From: Euglena gracilis
Lineage: Eukaryota > Euglenida > Euglenophyceae > Euglenales
Direction of reading: 5' to 3'
DNA: 64,000 bases
Assembly: GCA_039621445.1 (NCBI GenBank)
Contig: CP154955.1
Span: 8,978,241 to 9,042,240 of the forward strand
A program made the position numbers and the translations under genes. Below, one piece after another: positions 1 through 13,474 of this stretch (position 1 is its first letter; each line of letters opens with the position of its first letter). The notes beneath the pieces were generated by a model that was not told the DNA's origin, made no database searches, and saw nothing but the letters and a program-made list of their open reading frames with translations.

Positions 1-670
1 CAAAGAAAGTATTTGTCTTCTGGCATGGAACTGGCACTGGACACTCGAGCTATGGGAGGTTGTCTGGAGAATGTGAACGCCCCCAATATGCCCGGGGGAA
101 TATCATTCGGGGCATTTGAAATGCAGGCAGGGGGGGTATTTAAACTGGGAAAATTATACGGGCACGGTATACCTATTCAAAAGCGCCAAATTTGCAAATT
201 TCACATTCAGTTGTGCTTCGAGGTTGACACTGGGGTAATTACGTTTTCTTGTGTGTTTAAAAAAAAGAAAGGCAAGAGGAAAAGGGGGACGGTTCCGTTT
301 TGTTTCGCTTGATTTCCTTCACAGGAGTGCGATTCGGGCAGGGTCAGACATCCTTCCAGGGGGCAGTGCCTCAGTGTGGTGCCTGGGGGCTTCTGGGCCT
401 TGGCTGTGGCCAACCGAAGTCACTTTTCCCCAGGAATTGTCCATTTTGGGCCTTCGGCGCCGTCGGGGCTGGGGAAGGGGGGGTGTTACAACACACCCGG
501 TGTTTTCGTTGATTTCTCATGCGAGACCCACCACCGTGGGAACGGAGGAATTAACGGCTTGCACTTAGCAAATTCCGGCGTTGTCCCCCCATAAAAATAC
601 GGGGGGGGAGAGGCACCCGAAGAGACACAATAGACGGCAACCCAAAGGGGGTGGGCGGGGGGGGGGACAC

Positions 671-3600
671 GCCGATGTAGTGCGCGGCGGTGGCGGGCAG
701 CGGGTGGCAGTGCGGCGGCCCGGCCACGAGGCCCGCCACCGCCGTGAGGCTCACGAGGCCGGGGGGCCCGAACTCGGACTGCCCGAGGTCGGCGTCCAAG
801 AGGCGGCCCCAGGGGTGTCCCGGGAGCCTGGCACCCGGCGTCCCCCCCTGGCGGGGGCATCGGCCCCAAGCAGAAGAAGTAACATGAGTGTCAACAAAGA
901 GCTACACCTCTGAACTGCTCACCCCCCGAATTTTGGCTGTGTTCACACTCTGTTTTACCGTACCCCCCCCATTTGTGTAGTTTGGAAAGCTGGGTCAGGG
1001 CCTGGTCATTGGGCCTAAACAGGCCCAAAACAAGCCAAAATAGCCCAAAACTAGACCTTTCAAACTTGAGCCTAAAACAGGAAACTTTAGGTCGAATTTA
1101 GAGCATTTTTCAAATTAAAATCGAAGGGGGAAAATATTTGATTTCTGATATCGCCAGAATCATCGCCGCTGCTGCCCAATCCAGACTTCATTCTTGAAGA
1201 ATGACGCTTAAAATAACAGATTTCGGAGGCACGAAAAAAAGATCGGGCTGCAAAAGTTAGATATCTGGCCACCTCCTCCGGAATCCCCCCCCCCCCCAAA
1301 TGTCCAACACTGGCTCCTGAGCAACGTCCTCCGGCCATCCCTGGCTGCACCGACGGGTAGGCGTTCAGAAGGCGGTTCACGAGGTACCGGCAAAGGGTGG
1401 ACTTGCCGGTCCCCACCGCCCCCACGACCACGATGACGGGGACCCGGCGAGGGTACGCGGTCGGGCCGAGGGCGGCCGACCCTGAAACAGAGGGGCCGTG
1501 GATGCAAATCACCGACACCCGGCCTTTGTGAGACTGTCCATGTGGACGGACACATCCATGCACCCATCCACAGCAACGTTTCATTGACTCTCAAGGGTCC
1601 TTGGCGGACAGAAATCGCTTTTACGGCGTCCCCCCCATGCTTGTGCTTACCGACCGGGGGGGGGAGGGGGGTGGGTGCTTTTTAGTGTGCCTGCCCCTAG
1701 CAGGCACCCCCCCCGGGGGGGATAGGGGTCCGGGGGGGACCCAGAAAATTTTCATGAAAATGGCCTTTTCCGGGCCCTCGGAGGGGTGCCTGCTAGGGGC
1801 AGGCACCCCCCAAAACCCTACCTACCCCCCAGGGGGGGTCGGATCGGGTGCTATGGGGTGCCTGCCCCTAGCACCCCCCCCCCCCCGTGGGGTAGGCACC
1901 CGACTAAGCACAAGCCTGGTCCCCCGGCAACATCACTCATCACATCAACATCACACATTACACATTCTCCTGCCGGGACCAGAATTTTTTCGGGCTGAAT
2001 TTGGCTTGAATGAGGCTTCATTTTGGCCGATCTGACCCACCACATACACCAGAACGTGAGTAACCACTGTTACTCCGAAGCCACTGGACTATTGCGACGG
2101 GAGGTATCTGCACATCCCGATGTGCCCCGAGTACACAAAAAACCATCAGCCCCCGACATCCTGGCACCTGGGCGACGCGGCAGCTCCAATAACCGCCGGG
2201 GCAGCTGTTGCAGGGCGTCGGGGGTGAACTCCACCACGTGCAACGGGACTGCAGAGCGAAGACAGAACAGATCAGTGGGGCAAAATGAGAACGCTTGCCA
2301 TGTGCTGATTTCAGGAGGAAAGCCTGGCCAGCCTTTTTTTATAGCTTCCAGGATTCTTTCGTAGGCTTTCTTTTACTGATTTCTTTTCAAATTTTGCAGC
2401 TTGCAACTTTTCAATTTTTGTTTTGAAATTTTGGTGGTGAAAAACTGAAGCTTTGGTTTCGGTCTCCTGCTTGTTGCTGCGATGTTAACCCTCCAAAGAA
2501 ATTGTGGACTACCAAATTACTGCAACCATTACATTGGGCCTGGCCCATTTACCTCAATATTTCACAAAAAGCGATTCCAACCAAACCAAATCAAAAATGT
2601 GTAATATATAATATGCAATAAATCAAAGATTTAACCGATGGCGATTGCAACACCTGAGGCATACAGTTTGGCAGCAACCGTACAACCACCGCAGCTGTTG
2701 CGAGCAAGAACTGCTTCTGTGTGAGTTGCTGGTGCCGCTGGAGGTACCGCGCAAAAGCCGACATTTGCTGCTGTGGCCAGACTGCCCATGACAATCTATG
2801 ACCATAACCCTACAAGGCACGCGCAATGCTGCAATTCCCGACAGTTTGGATCTGGAACCCATATGTCGGAAGCTGGGGGCAAGCTCTCTGCCGCCACGGC
2901 CTTTGAGCACGTCCAAAAGCAAACCACCAGACGACTGCACTGGCTTGCGCAAAGTGATTCTTTCAGTGAAGCCCTTGGCAGAGGCCAGCCGGCTGTTTGA
3001 CACTTTCAAGGCCGCAGCCGTTGGACGGAAACCATCCGAAAGGAAAACCCAACTGGGCAGGGTGTCCATGGGATTTTCTTTACAAAGACCTCCCAAGACC
3101 GTGCACTCTTCCGAGATTCAAAGTCACGGAACCCTCGCGGTACCCCCTCAGAGACTGTGATGGACTGCAATAGACCGTTCTCGACCCTCTGCTATCACCT
3201 GAAATATAATCCCACGGATAAGATCCCAACAGAAGCATCACCCCAATGCCCAAATATGAACCAGGATGGTCACCGTCAAAATAATAACCCCATTGGGCTG
3301 TTACTTGGTGTTTCCTCTTCGGGGGAACACTGACCCCATGCGTCCCCCTCACCCCCGACCCAACCAAGCAATTTCAAACCATCCCCCTTCTCCATTCGCC
3401 ACCCCACGATGTTCTGCTCTGAATGGGTGGGATGTGGGGGGTCTTTCGGATGCTTCCTATTGTCATCGGAGGCAGGATTGGGCCGGCGATGGTCAAAAGG
3501 GGGGGGGGGCTGAAACTACACCCACACACCCACACCCACACCCACACCACACCCACACACACACACACACACACACCCACACCCACACCCACACCCACAC

Positions 3601-5896
3601 ACCCACACTCAAACCAAGGGTGCGGACATCATGGGATGGTCCTTTGGAAAATAATAACAAAAAGTGGGAAACCGCACAAAAATTGCAGCACTAAAAATAA
3701 AAATAATAAGCAAATAAAGAACGCAACAAAAAGCCGCAGAAAAACAATGTGCTTGTGCACCCCCCCCCCCCCAAACTGGACACCCTCGCGACGTCGAGGT
3801 GCCCTGGGAAGGCATTGGGCAGTCCCGCCGGCCGTCACTGCTGAACGCGAGGTGCGCCGCCAGCGGGGAGGGGGGCCAGTCGCGCAGCAGCAGCACGGCG
3901 CAGAGGTTGGCCACCGCCTGCCGCGTGTCGACGCCGACTCCTGGAAAGCCCGCGCGGGGGGGGTGAGGGAAACACACCGTGGACCCTCAAAACTAATGTG
4001 TTGGAAAAAATATACACACACATGCAGAAAATCGTCGAAAAACGAGCTTGAGGAACCCCAAATAACGTACCCCCCCCAATAATAACCCCCTGGTTTATTA
4101 TTTAGACACTCGAAGTTAGGGTCCAGGGGGGTTTTTATTATTTGGGGGGGGGGGTTATTATTTGGGCAAAAATTTCGAAGTCAAAAATCAACTCAAAAAC
4201 CCCTCCAGAGGCTCCAATGGTCACTTTTTTTTTGCCACTATTGAAATTTTTTGAAAAATGGGTGCTTTTTTGGCATCTTTTCTGCACCAGTTTTATCCAT
4301 TTTTGTGATTTTTGGCAACGTTTCTGTTAATTTTTGACTCTTTTTTATCTTTGCCTTCACACCTGCCGGAGGGGGGGGTTTATTATTTGGGCGGCCAAAG
4401 TCGGTCCTCAGGGGGGGGTTTATTATTTGGGGGGGGTTACCCCTTCCTGCCGCACCCAAGGGTGTCCAGAAAGGCAGAAAAGCCTTACCGGGGGGGGAAA
4501 AAATTGGTGCCAAAAAAATTGGAGGCGAGAAAATTGGCACCGGAAAAATTTGGCGGTCTTGGCCAAAATAGTCCGGAAATATTTGGCGGGATTTTTTTTG
4601 GCAGCCTTGCCATGCTATTACAACCCAAAGCTGAAGCTCATCACAGAGGTCAAAAAGGTCCGGAAATATTTGGCGGGATTTTGATCCGCCAATTTTTTCC
4701 ATGCCACTTTTTTTGGCCTCCAAATTTCCCCCCCCCCCGGTAGCTTCCGTCCATTTCTTTTTTGGCAGAAATGGCAAAAATGCCTGGTACCGAAAATTTG
4801 AGGCAGTATCAACCACAAATAAAATCTCAAAAATGGGCACATTCTCAGAAACTATGTAAAATGTTCAATTCACTTCGGAGGTATTTTTGAGTTTGCAAAA
4901 CATGCCCAAATAATATGCCCCCCTGGGCATGATATTACTTGGGGTCTCTTTTCCTTTCCGACAGCCCTGCCATCCCACACACGTTGAAGGGCGAGCCGCT
5001 GCCCGCAACGTCGGGTTGGAAATTGAAAAAAATTGGGCCCTCCCAAGGTAACTGGACGCCACAAGAAGCCCCAGGATGGCGGCAACAACACAAAGGGTGC
5101 AATGCCTGCAATTTTTGCACAATTTACTGTCACAATTGATAGCATCAAAAACGATGAGCTACAATTACACCTGCAGTCTCCAGGCTTCTTTTTCCCCCGG
5201 GGGGAGGGGGATCCCCAAGCTCTCCCAGCCCGGTGCGGGACCCCAAGGCAAGGACCGCCCCAAAATCAGGCCGTCGAAGGGCATTTCCCCAAAATTTTCC
5301 GGCGCTTTGCGCTGAAACCAATGCCCAGGAAAACTCATATTCAAAAAAAACTTGGAAATAATAATCACCCACTTATTTACCGGAGCGATGTGACGGCCAA
5401 CGCATCCGCGACCGCGCGACTCGCCGGGCAAGTTCGACCGTAGCGGTAAAAAAGCGCCCCATCCAGGCGAGCTGGCGTGCGCGCCTGGCTGAGAAACATA
5501 GCGGGCGAACGCCGCTATCTGGCCCGTGCGTCAGCACAGGCCATTGTGCTTGGATGGAAACTTGCAGACACAATACGAGGTCCCACCCCAGACCTCTCAC
5601 ATACCAGGGGCATCGTCATTGAACGTCCGCTCAGCTGCATCCTGCTCCCGGACCGGCAGCGCCGCGATGGGCAGGGCTCCGGACCACGCCGGGCAGTCGA
5701 GGCTGACTGCGCTGCCGCTGCCCAGCCGCTTGCCGAAGACGTCCACCGCCCCGAACAGCTGCCAGAGGACGCACAACACAACAAAAGAAACATGTTCTCA
5801 ATGTCACATACACACCAACCCTCAAAATACATGACACGACACACAAGACACAAACACACAAACACAACATGCGCAACACAGACACAGACAATACAC

Positions 5897-5939
<43 letters not shown>

Positions 5940-8900
5940 CACACACACACACACACACACACCACACACATACTTAAACTTATCCAATGCTCTTACCCAA
6001 ACACACATGAATCACAATCACCATGCAATCCACGAATCGATGAACAAAAAGCACTTCAAAAAGAGCACAATATTCAAAATCAACAATATATTGTACCAAC
6101 GTCGTTTTGGTTTTCAGGCATAGCATAATAATATCTTTTGCTTTGCAAAGCGGACTGTGGCACGAAACCCCACACCACTCGCAGGCGGAGTCGGCCGAAG
6201 AAAACGAGCCGCGCGGCCTCGCACATATAAACGATGCAGCCGTCGCCGGCCTTTGGCCGAGCCACCGTGAGCAAATCCAGCGTGGTATGGGTGCCTGTGG
6301 TGCGAGGCGGGATGGGTAGCATCGCTGAGAGGAGGAAGGCAGAGTAGCGAATCGGGTGAAAATTTGCCGGCTTGAATGACGGCACGGTGATGGTCGGCGA
6401 GGCAGATCATACAAATACCCAGCTCCCTGGCATGAAAGGTAATACCATCTAATATAATAATATAATATGATATATCTGTATATAATATATAATGTATTAT
6501 TTATTATATTACAGTAAAATAATATATACTATATAATAAAAAATGTGTAATATATGCAATTGGCAGCAAGATTCTACTTGCCCCCCCCCTCCCCCGCTGA
6601 GCTCTTTGGGAGACCACCCCAGCCCGGCTGGCGGCTGGCGGCCCGGCCCGGCCCGGCCGGCAGCCCAGCCCAAGCCGGGGCCGGGGGGTTAAAAAACGCT
6701 CATTTTCGGATCAAAAAAACCTTTTCGGGGTCCGGGAGTTAAAAAAAAACATTATTTTGGGCAAATATTTTTTTCCTTCGATTTTTTTCCACTTTTTTGA
6801 CCCGAAAATGACCCAAAGTCGAAAGGATTCGGTCCCAAAGCGGGGCGCTGGCGGGTCAAAAAACGCTCCTTTTCGGCTCAAAAACAGTTTTTCCGGGTCC
6901 GGGAGGCCAAAAAACATCGTTTCGGGCAACTTTTTTCGATTTTTTTTCGACTTTTTTTTGACCCGGTTTTGACCCAACTTCAATGGGTTGGCAGCCCAAA
7001 ACGAGGCGCTGGCGGGTCGAAAAACGCTTATTTTCGACTCAGAAACAGTTTTTCCGGGTCCGGGAGGCAAAAAAACATGATTTTGGGCCAATAATTTTTC
7101 GATTTTTTTTTTCAAATTTCCTTTGATTTTGCATCATTTCCGAGATATTTTGAAAACTTTGATTTTTTGACCCCCCACCCCCCGAAAAGTCGGACAGTGG
7201 AAAAAATGTACAAAATGGCCCCGTTGGCCGAAAACTCGGGCTAGGCGGGGAGTTGCAGGGAAATCAAAGTATGGCTGGATAGGGCATTCCAAGTGCTTCA
7301 AATTAGGTCTCCGGACATTTCCTTTGATTTAGCTTCATTTTGGAGATATTTTGAAAATTGACATTTTTTTGGCCGAAATGGCAGAGTCCAAAGGGTGGGT
7401 GGCTTAAAAAAGGGGGGGCGATCCTACCCAGTTTAGACCCTTCGCGCGTGAATAACTCGGGCCTGGCGGGGAGTTGGGGGTCAAACCCAGGTGATTTGGA
7501 AACTAAAAATTCAGTCGCTTGCAATTGAAAAAAAAAATTCCGGGAACCGGGCCGGGATCATGGTGATAATCCATCAGTTCTCCTGGTGGCCCCGACCCGA
7601 AGGGGGGCGGGGAGAGGGGGGGCGGGGGGAGGGTCGAGGGGGGGTTTTCGCCAGGGGTAAGCTTCGCTCTGACCCATAAAAGGATAAGAGCTCAGCGACC
7701 CCCCACCTAAACCTCATGATTGACCCCCTGGTTTGGGTCCCAACTCCTCGTCCAGCCCGAGATACAGCACGATTTACAGTTTCGGTCCCCGAACGGGCCA
7801 GAAACGGCCAAAACTTGGAAAACTGGCCCAAAACCACAAAACGGCCGTGCATACGGATCGACAGGGCGTCCCAAAGTTGTGGCAGGAGGTCCTCTTTACT
7901 TTTCCTCACCTCCGCAGCGTTTTTGAGATATTTTGATTTTTTCGATTTTTTGCCCCCAAAATGACCCTGTAATTTCCCGGAAAAAAAAAACGGTAGACAA
8001 CTTTTTTGCTCGGAGTTGCGGGTAACCTAAAGGCTCTGGTGTGGTAAGCTTCGCTCTTACTCTAAAGAGATATCGGGGGAAAAAATCTGACTGGGAACAA
8101 TTACCGACGGGAAAAATTCTGCCGGGAAAAATATTGGACGAATCCTTAAAATGCCGGGAAAAATCCGGAACGCTCGCTTAAACCAGGTGGGAAAAAATAT
8201 TGGACAGCTGAAAAAAAAAGCCGCAAAAGTTTTGCGCCGACCAGCAGTTGAATGAGAAAGCATGGCTGCACCTGGTGAAACCAAGCAGAAAGCGTTCATT
8301 CCGCTGGCCACCGTGTTGACAGACACGAAGCGGTTTCTGGCACACAACTTATGCACAGCGTCTCTTTGGGGCGGAGTGCACGCTGTGGGCTAACGCACGC
8401 TTCAAAGGGGTTTGGGGCGGTTGGGAAGCACAGCTTCCTGGCAGGGTTGTTTTTTTTCTGTCCCTTGGGTTTTGATTGCAAGCAGACAAAGAAAAACATG
8501 CAATTTACAAAATACTTTTGAATTTCCCCCTAAATAACAGGTGAGCAACTCTCACGTGAATAACAAATGACAGCCAATTGTAGGATTGGATGTTTTCCAC
8601 AAAAAAAAACACACTCCTGCCTGCCTGCAAATCGGCGCGCAGCGCCGAAGTTTTTTTTTTTGGGTAATTCACTGGAGGAAATTGGACTTTCCTTAAATTT
8701 GTTGGGAAAAATCCTGGACGGATCCTTAAAAAGGTGGGAAAAATCCTGGACAAAATTTCGTCCAGAATTTTTCCCACAACATTTTTCCCATACAAGTCCC
8801 CTCCCCAGTAAGAGCTCAGCCACCCCCCCTCTGGGATCCTTCTCTGCAGTCATATGAGAAATTTTTTTCTGATACAATATATATTTTTTGGTGGCCTGGA

Positions 8901-11900
8901 ATGTGTACCAATGTTTCTGTCACAAAAACACAATTTACTACATTATCTTTTCAATATGCCTAAAATATGACAATCATCATGTGCACCTTGCAAACACCTG
9001 TAGCACCAGAAAAGAATGGAAAAAAACCAAAAGACCTCAAAATTCAAGAAGAACTGAAAATTCTCCAAAGCACAGAACTTTCCTGCTGTTTTTTTTCTCT
9101 CTGGAAAATACCGAAAGCGCACACACCGCTCCAAATGTGAGAAAAAATGTGTGAGACGCAAAGCAAACCCAAGGGGTATTGAATTCAGAGGCCGATGGAA
9201 AATTGTGGGAACATTGCAGGCATCAATCTCCCCCAGGGCACGCAAGCGGAACAGCGCCAACCCCTCCCCTTGGTTGCACCGAGGCTTCTGGGCTGTTTAA
9301 GGCCAGCGCTAACTTCTTCTGGCCCAGTTTGTGTGGTGAGTGGCCAGGGACCCCTCACACCAGTGCTCGTGTGTTGCTCCGCCAGGCCGGGTGAGCAACT
9401 CTGGTGTACCCCTCCCCCCCCATGCCATGGGGATGCGCATGAGAACTTTTCACACCCAGGCCGGCAGAGCTGTCCGCCTCCTCCGCCTCCTCGGCCTCCT
9501 CCTCCTCCTCCTCCTCTTCCACGCTGCCCACCTCCGGCTCCGGCTCCTCTGCCACCGGCCCCGCCGGCTGCTCCGCGGCGCGGGCGACGGGCCCGGTCGG
9601 CGGCGCAGCGCCCCGCCCCGCCGGGAGGGGGGGCGGGGCCAAGGCGCCGCCCTCCTCGTCGAGGTCGTCCGCGGGGGGCTGGGACCCTTCTGAGGACTCC
9701 GACTCGTCATCGGACAGCTGAGGCGTGGGGGGGGGGGGTGGGGGGAGGCGACGAGAAGCCCGGCGAGTCGAAAAACCCAATCTGATCGGAAATCATAATT
9801 TAATGATCAGAAATCAGAAATCACATACAAATCACATGCTTATTTGTAATAATCTATTAGAATACAAAACAAGAAGGAAAATCAGTCCCGAAGCTGCTTC
9901 GGCCTGGCAGCACTTTGGTTGCGGGAATGAAAGAGTGCAGATACACAAATACACTTCACGCAGTTACACAAATAATTTTCAATAAACTGGCACCTGACAT
10001 ACAGTATGATGGAAAAAATGAGCAGAATTCTTGACCCAAAGACGTGGGTTCCAAAAAAGAAGGGAGGAGGAAAATGCATCACTGGTAAAACCACCCAACA
10101 ATACCTTTTGGAATTTTCAAAATACTTCAAAGATCAAACAATTTGTCATGCTGGTACGAGGTGAACTCATAAATAGACCTGTGAAATGCCATATGCAACT
10201 GTTAACGCTTTCCACTGCAGCAAGCCCACCAACCCAATTGCGCCTAGTTTGTCGGCGCTAAAACCTGGACACTCTCACATCAGGAGGGGGGTTGCACAAC
10301 ACGCCACACGTCAAATGCAATGAAGCCGGCCTCCATTTTGGGGAACTTCGTCGGGTCCGGCGTGACTTTGATGCGGCGCCGCTCTCGGACGGAACGCCGC
10401 TTATTTGAGAGGCGCTGTGGGCAGGCTTCTGCTCACAGACCCGGGGGGGGGGGGAGGGTGGGGTCAACCAGCTGGCCAGTTTTACTAACCACAGGAAAAA
10501 AGTCTCGAGCTGGACTCCTGGGGCAGGGGGTCCCCCCAACGATAAAAATTCCTCCGGCGCCGAGGTGGAAATGGGACTTTTGATGCGAAAATGGACTTTT
10601 AATTCTTTGGTGGATTTTTTCTTCCAAAAATCCCGAAATCGACAAAAATGGGCCTTCTTTGGATGGTTTTGGGCACCCAAAAACTTGCAGCTTTTTACAC
10701 CAGTAAGTTATTGCCTGTTTTTTTTTTTAAACACCAGTCACTGGGTAAAAATATGTCCACTAGCAAGCCCTGCAAGCAGACCCCCCCCTGGGGGGTCTGC
10801 TGCAGCAATCCAACCCCCCCCCCCAGCACTGCAGGGTGCTGCGAACCCTGCAGAAGCCTGATCTAGGCCGGCGCGTCTCGGTGCTGGCCGATGCCGGGGC
10901 TTTGGGCTTGCTTGCGGCCCGGGCTGGTGTTGCTGAGGGTGGTGGCCACAGGGCGTTGAGGCGTGGACGGGATAAGAAACATGTGAAGCATGTGATAAAA
11001 TGAAAAATTCAATACTGCAAAATGAATGAAACAAATGGAATGAACAATACTGCATTATTTTTCTTTTTCACTTACAATTTTGAATCCTCATCTCTTGACC
11101 GTTATCAACAAAATGCGAATGCACCGTTGAGGAGTTTGTTGGCGACTTCAACAAAGCACGTCACAAATGGAAAATGACGGCGAGTTTCCCTGCGGCACGC
11201 ACAATAAAATGGTGGTGGGGATCACGTGGCAATGGCGTACGGTGCACTTCGGGAGCGAACAACAACCCCGTGGCAACGGCAACGCCCGGCAACACCCTGG
11301 GCGGAGGTGGCTTCGGGGCACTGGAAACCAACGGGGGCGGGGGCTGTGCGTTGGGCGGGGCACCGCCATCGTCCTCCGAGTCCTGAGGCGTAAAATGAAC
11401 CACAACTCCATCAGCTGACACACAAGCGATAGCGTGTGTGTCAGCACACCCAAGACGTCGCGTGCTGACCATACATCTCTTTAAGGACCCCGGGGGGGGG
11501 TGCTGGGCTAGGGCTAGAAATTTGGGCTGGCTAGAAATTTGGGCTGGCTAGCCCGCCCCCCCCCCCCCCCCCCCGGGGGGGGGCTAGGCCCCGGCTGGAC
11601 CCGAACCGGGGCGAGCTGGACTGAAATCGGAAAAATGCCCAAAAATGACCTGCAGAACACAGTTTTGAAAAAATGATGCATCTGAAACCCCCCAAAAATG
11701 CCCCAAACGCCCCCCAAACCCCATTTTTGGCCACTTTTGAACACAAGTTTTTTGCTGGACCCCCAAAAAGGGGCTGGCTAGCTAGGGCTAGCAGCACCCC
11801 CCCCCCCCGGGGGAGGGGGCTGCTGCGGCTGGGCTGGGCCCAAATCGGGGCTGGCTGCAGCCGCCCCCCCCCCCCCCCCGGGGGGTTCGCAAAACCTTAG

Positions 11901-13474
11901 AGAGATGTATGGTGCTGACACATTGTCTTGCATCTCACGGAGGCTGTGACATGGGCCATGTGTGCCGGCTATCATATGTCGCTTGCATTGCATTGCATTG
12001 CATTGCATTGCATTGCACTGTAGGAATACGTCGTTTTGCGTAGCCCAAATGTAATTGTCAGGTATCGCCAAAATAATGCACTCAGGAGATATATTATTTG
12101 GCCTCCGAAGTCTCGGGCCAGGTAGGGGTACATTATTTGGGCATTTTTTTTTCAGCTCAAAAAATAACACCACCAGTATGCACGTTTTTATATATTTTCC
12201 GAGTTTTGCTTATTTTGACTTCTGTTTTTGAAAAAGCCTCAAATTTTTTGTACCAGTCCTGTCTGCAAAACATACAATGGTGATGTTCGCACCTTGCTTG
12301 ATTTACCTCTCCGGAGTGTGTCAGGTGGGGGGGGTATCTTGTTTGGGCAGACGAAGTATATTATTTGGAGGGGTATATTTTATGGAGCGTCATTTTATTG
12401 TGTGGGTGCCAGCGACAATCTCCGTCAGTAAATTTGGTATCGGCAACCAGTAATGCCTCAGTAATCATAACCATAATCAGTAATTGGATCGGTGGCGATC
12501 CAAATGTGTGGTGTGGCTGCAGTGCGCGGTCATTTCACATATTCACTTTAAATACATGAATGCTGCACAAATTCACACTTCCAGTCCGGAAAAAGTGACG
12601 GGGAACAAAAAAAAGGGAACCTTACGTTACCTTACGTTAACCTTACCTTACGTTTTCCCCCCAGTCATTTCCCCCCTTCCCCTTTATATGCCCTTGGAGC
12701 CACGTTCACGTGGAGTCAAATTTCATTCATCAAAAGTGGGATGGTCAATTTGGGGGTCTGCTTGTTAAATGAAAAAAATCACACACACACACCAAAACGA
12801 CGTGCAGAAGACCATTTTGACCTTTTTTTATACAATTTTGAGTTGCCTTTTTGCCAAAAAAATCATCAGAAGTGGGGAAAATAACTATCTTTTTTTGTGC
12901 AAGCTCAAAATCCCCATCATTGATTTTGCTAAATCGAAATTTTACCTCATTTTCTCTCATCATTTTTGTCCGGATTGCCATCCGAAACACACACTGCAAT
13001 GCAGTGCAATGCAATACAATACAATGCAATGCAATACAATACACCACGATGCGACACGATACAATAGAATATAATGCGACACGATACAACTTTACACAAT
13101 ACAATACAATACAATACAATACAATACAATACAATACAATACAATACAATACAATACAATACAATGCAATGCGATACAATACAATATGAAACTATACGAT
13201 ACAATACGATACGATACGATACAATACGACACAATACGACATGATACGTCAGGATAAAATACAACACAGCACAATACAATACGATACGATACAACACACT
13301 GTGCCATTCCGCGGTGTTGATCGACAAAGGAGGGTTGACCCAGCCCCAGCCTGGGCCAATTTGTCGGGCCACAGCCCCGAAAAAGAACACCTGGAGCTCC
13401 ACGACGGGCCCCTGGTCTCCGTCCTCCTCGTCCCATCGGTACGCAACGGGAGGCACCGCAACGGGTTGAGCCAT
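671..13474 (-). CDS. NOL9: NOL9/GRC3-like polynucleotide 5'-hydroxyl kinase (3' end beyond window)
   Basis: Known NOL9/GRC3 proteins phosphorylate RNA 5'-OH ends during pre-rRNA ITS2 processing in the nucleolus. Exons read on the minus strand: 13474-13391 (ATG start), 11382-11296, 10414-10310, 9717-9456, 6324-6179, 5758-5605, 5488-5381, 3940-3839, 2248-2168, 1481-1351, 847-671. Together they give 1,437 nt (479 codons) and every junction keeps phase. Residues about 210-245 match the family's N-terminal beta domain (FFGRLRLR then LFGAVDVFGKRL). Residues 397-405 are Walker A, GAVGTGKST, followed by LCRYLVNRLLN. Residues 437-448 are LDADLGQSEFGP, then GLVSLT and a GPP..H..YIG stretch, as in human NOL9. 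The first four exons encode an acidic/basic low-complexity extension; they are assigned to this gene only by phase and order and could belong to a separate gene. The kinase-core assignment is firm. The C-terminal exons lie left of position 671 or outside the window. Confidence 0.8.
1636..1918 (+). mobile_element. Family D element, copy 1
   Basis: Ends CATGCTTGTGCTTACCG and ACTAAGCACAAGCCTG. Flanks gtcccccc and gtcccccg (7 of 8). Interior is built of GTGCCTGCCCCTAGCAGGCAC hairpins. Lies in an intron of the NOL9-like gene. Confidence 0.8.
2623..3096 (-). other. 157-codon ORF inside a NOL9 intron
   Basis: A moderate-GC minus-strand ORF (includes TLPSWVFLSDGFRPTAAALK) sits between NOL9 exons 3940-3839 and 2248-2168. 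It has no recognised domain, and the opposite strand is also open. It could be a decayed retroelement or chance. Confidence 0.2.
4060..4445 (+). repeat. TTATTATTTGGG repeat family
   Basis: GTTTATTATTTGGGCGGCCAA and related motifs occur in inverted and direct orientation around a T-rich spacer. Related blocks are at about 12080-12390 and 39655-39725 (TTATTGTTTGGGCGGCC.. AGTCGGTCCTCAGGGGGG). Lies in an intron of the NOL9-like gene. Confidence 0.5.
6680..7140 (+). repeat. ~165-bp tandem repeat, about 2.5 units
   Basis: The motif GGCGCTGGCGGGTC, AAAAACGCT, then TTTTTCCGGGTCCGGGAGGC recurs near 6680, 6845 and 7008. Lies in an intron of the NOL9-like gene. No coding signal. Confidence 0.6.
7141..9260. 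other. Intronic DNA without recognised gene
   Basis: Intron-like DNA inside the span of the NOL9-like gene. It contains two blocks rich in GGGAAAAATCCTGGACG-type words (8080-8200 and 8690-8790) that resemble repeat debris. No exon with acceptable borders was found. Confidence 0.5.
10422..10860 (+). mobile_element. Divergent family B element
   Basis: Ends CAGGCTTCTGCTCACAG and CCCTGCAGAAGCCTG. The interior resembles the 34,955 copy (TTTTAATT..TTCCAAAAAT and CACTAGCAAGCCC.. followed by a GGTCTGC hairpin). No target duplication is seen. Its left end lies 7 bp from the acceptor of the 10,414-10,310 exon. Confidence 0.6.
11470..11911 (+). mobile_element. Non-autonomous element, family A copy 1
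   Basis: 442 bp. Inverted ends CATACATCTCTTTAAGG and CCTTAGAGAGATGTATG. Perfect 8-bp target duplication gtgctgac at 11462-11469 and 11912-11919. The interior has CTAGGGCTAG motifs and long C/G runs. No coding capacity. hAT-like by duplication length. Confidence 0.9.
11990..12017 (+). repeat. (GCATT)n microsatellite
   Basis: Five perfect or near-perfect GCATT units just outside the family A element at 11470-11911. Confidence 0.8.
12993..13312 (+). repeat. ATACA pentanucleotide microsatellite
   Basis: An imperfect (ACAAT)n tract with variants CAATG and CGATA, purest at 13098-13165. It begins about 80 bp downstream of the first NOL9-chain exon (intron 1). Confidence 0.9.

Noticed and set aside
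9355-9780. Whole 141-codon ORF as a stand-alone gene
   Set aside because: Its middle part is better explained as an exon (9717-9456) with CCTCAG acceptor and GTGTGA donor.
10865-10975. GC-rich block as another exon of the NOL9 chain
   Set aside because: It is Pro/Ala-rich in several frames with no unique pair of splice borders, and it abuts the end of a transposon.
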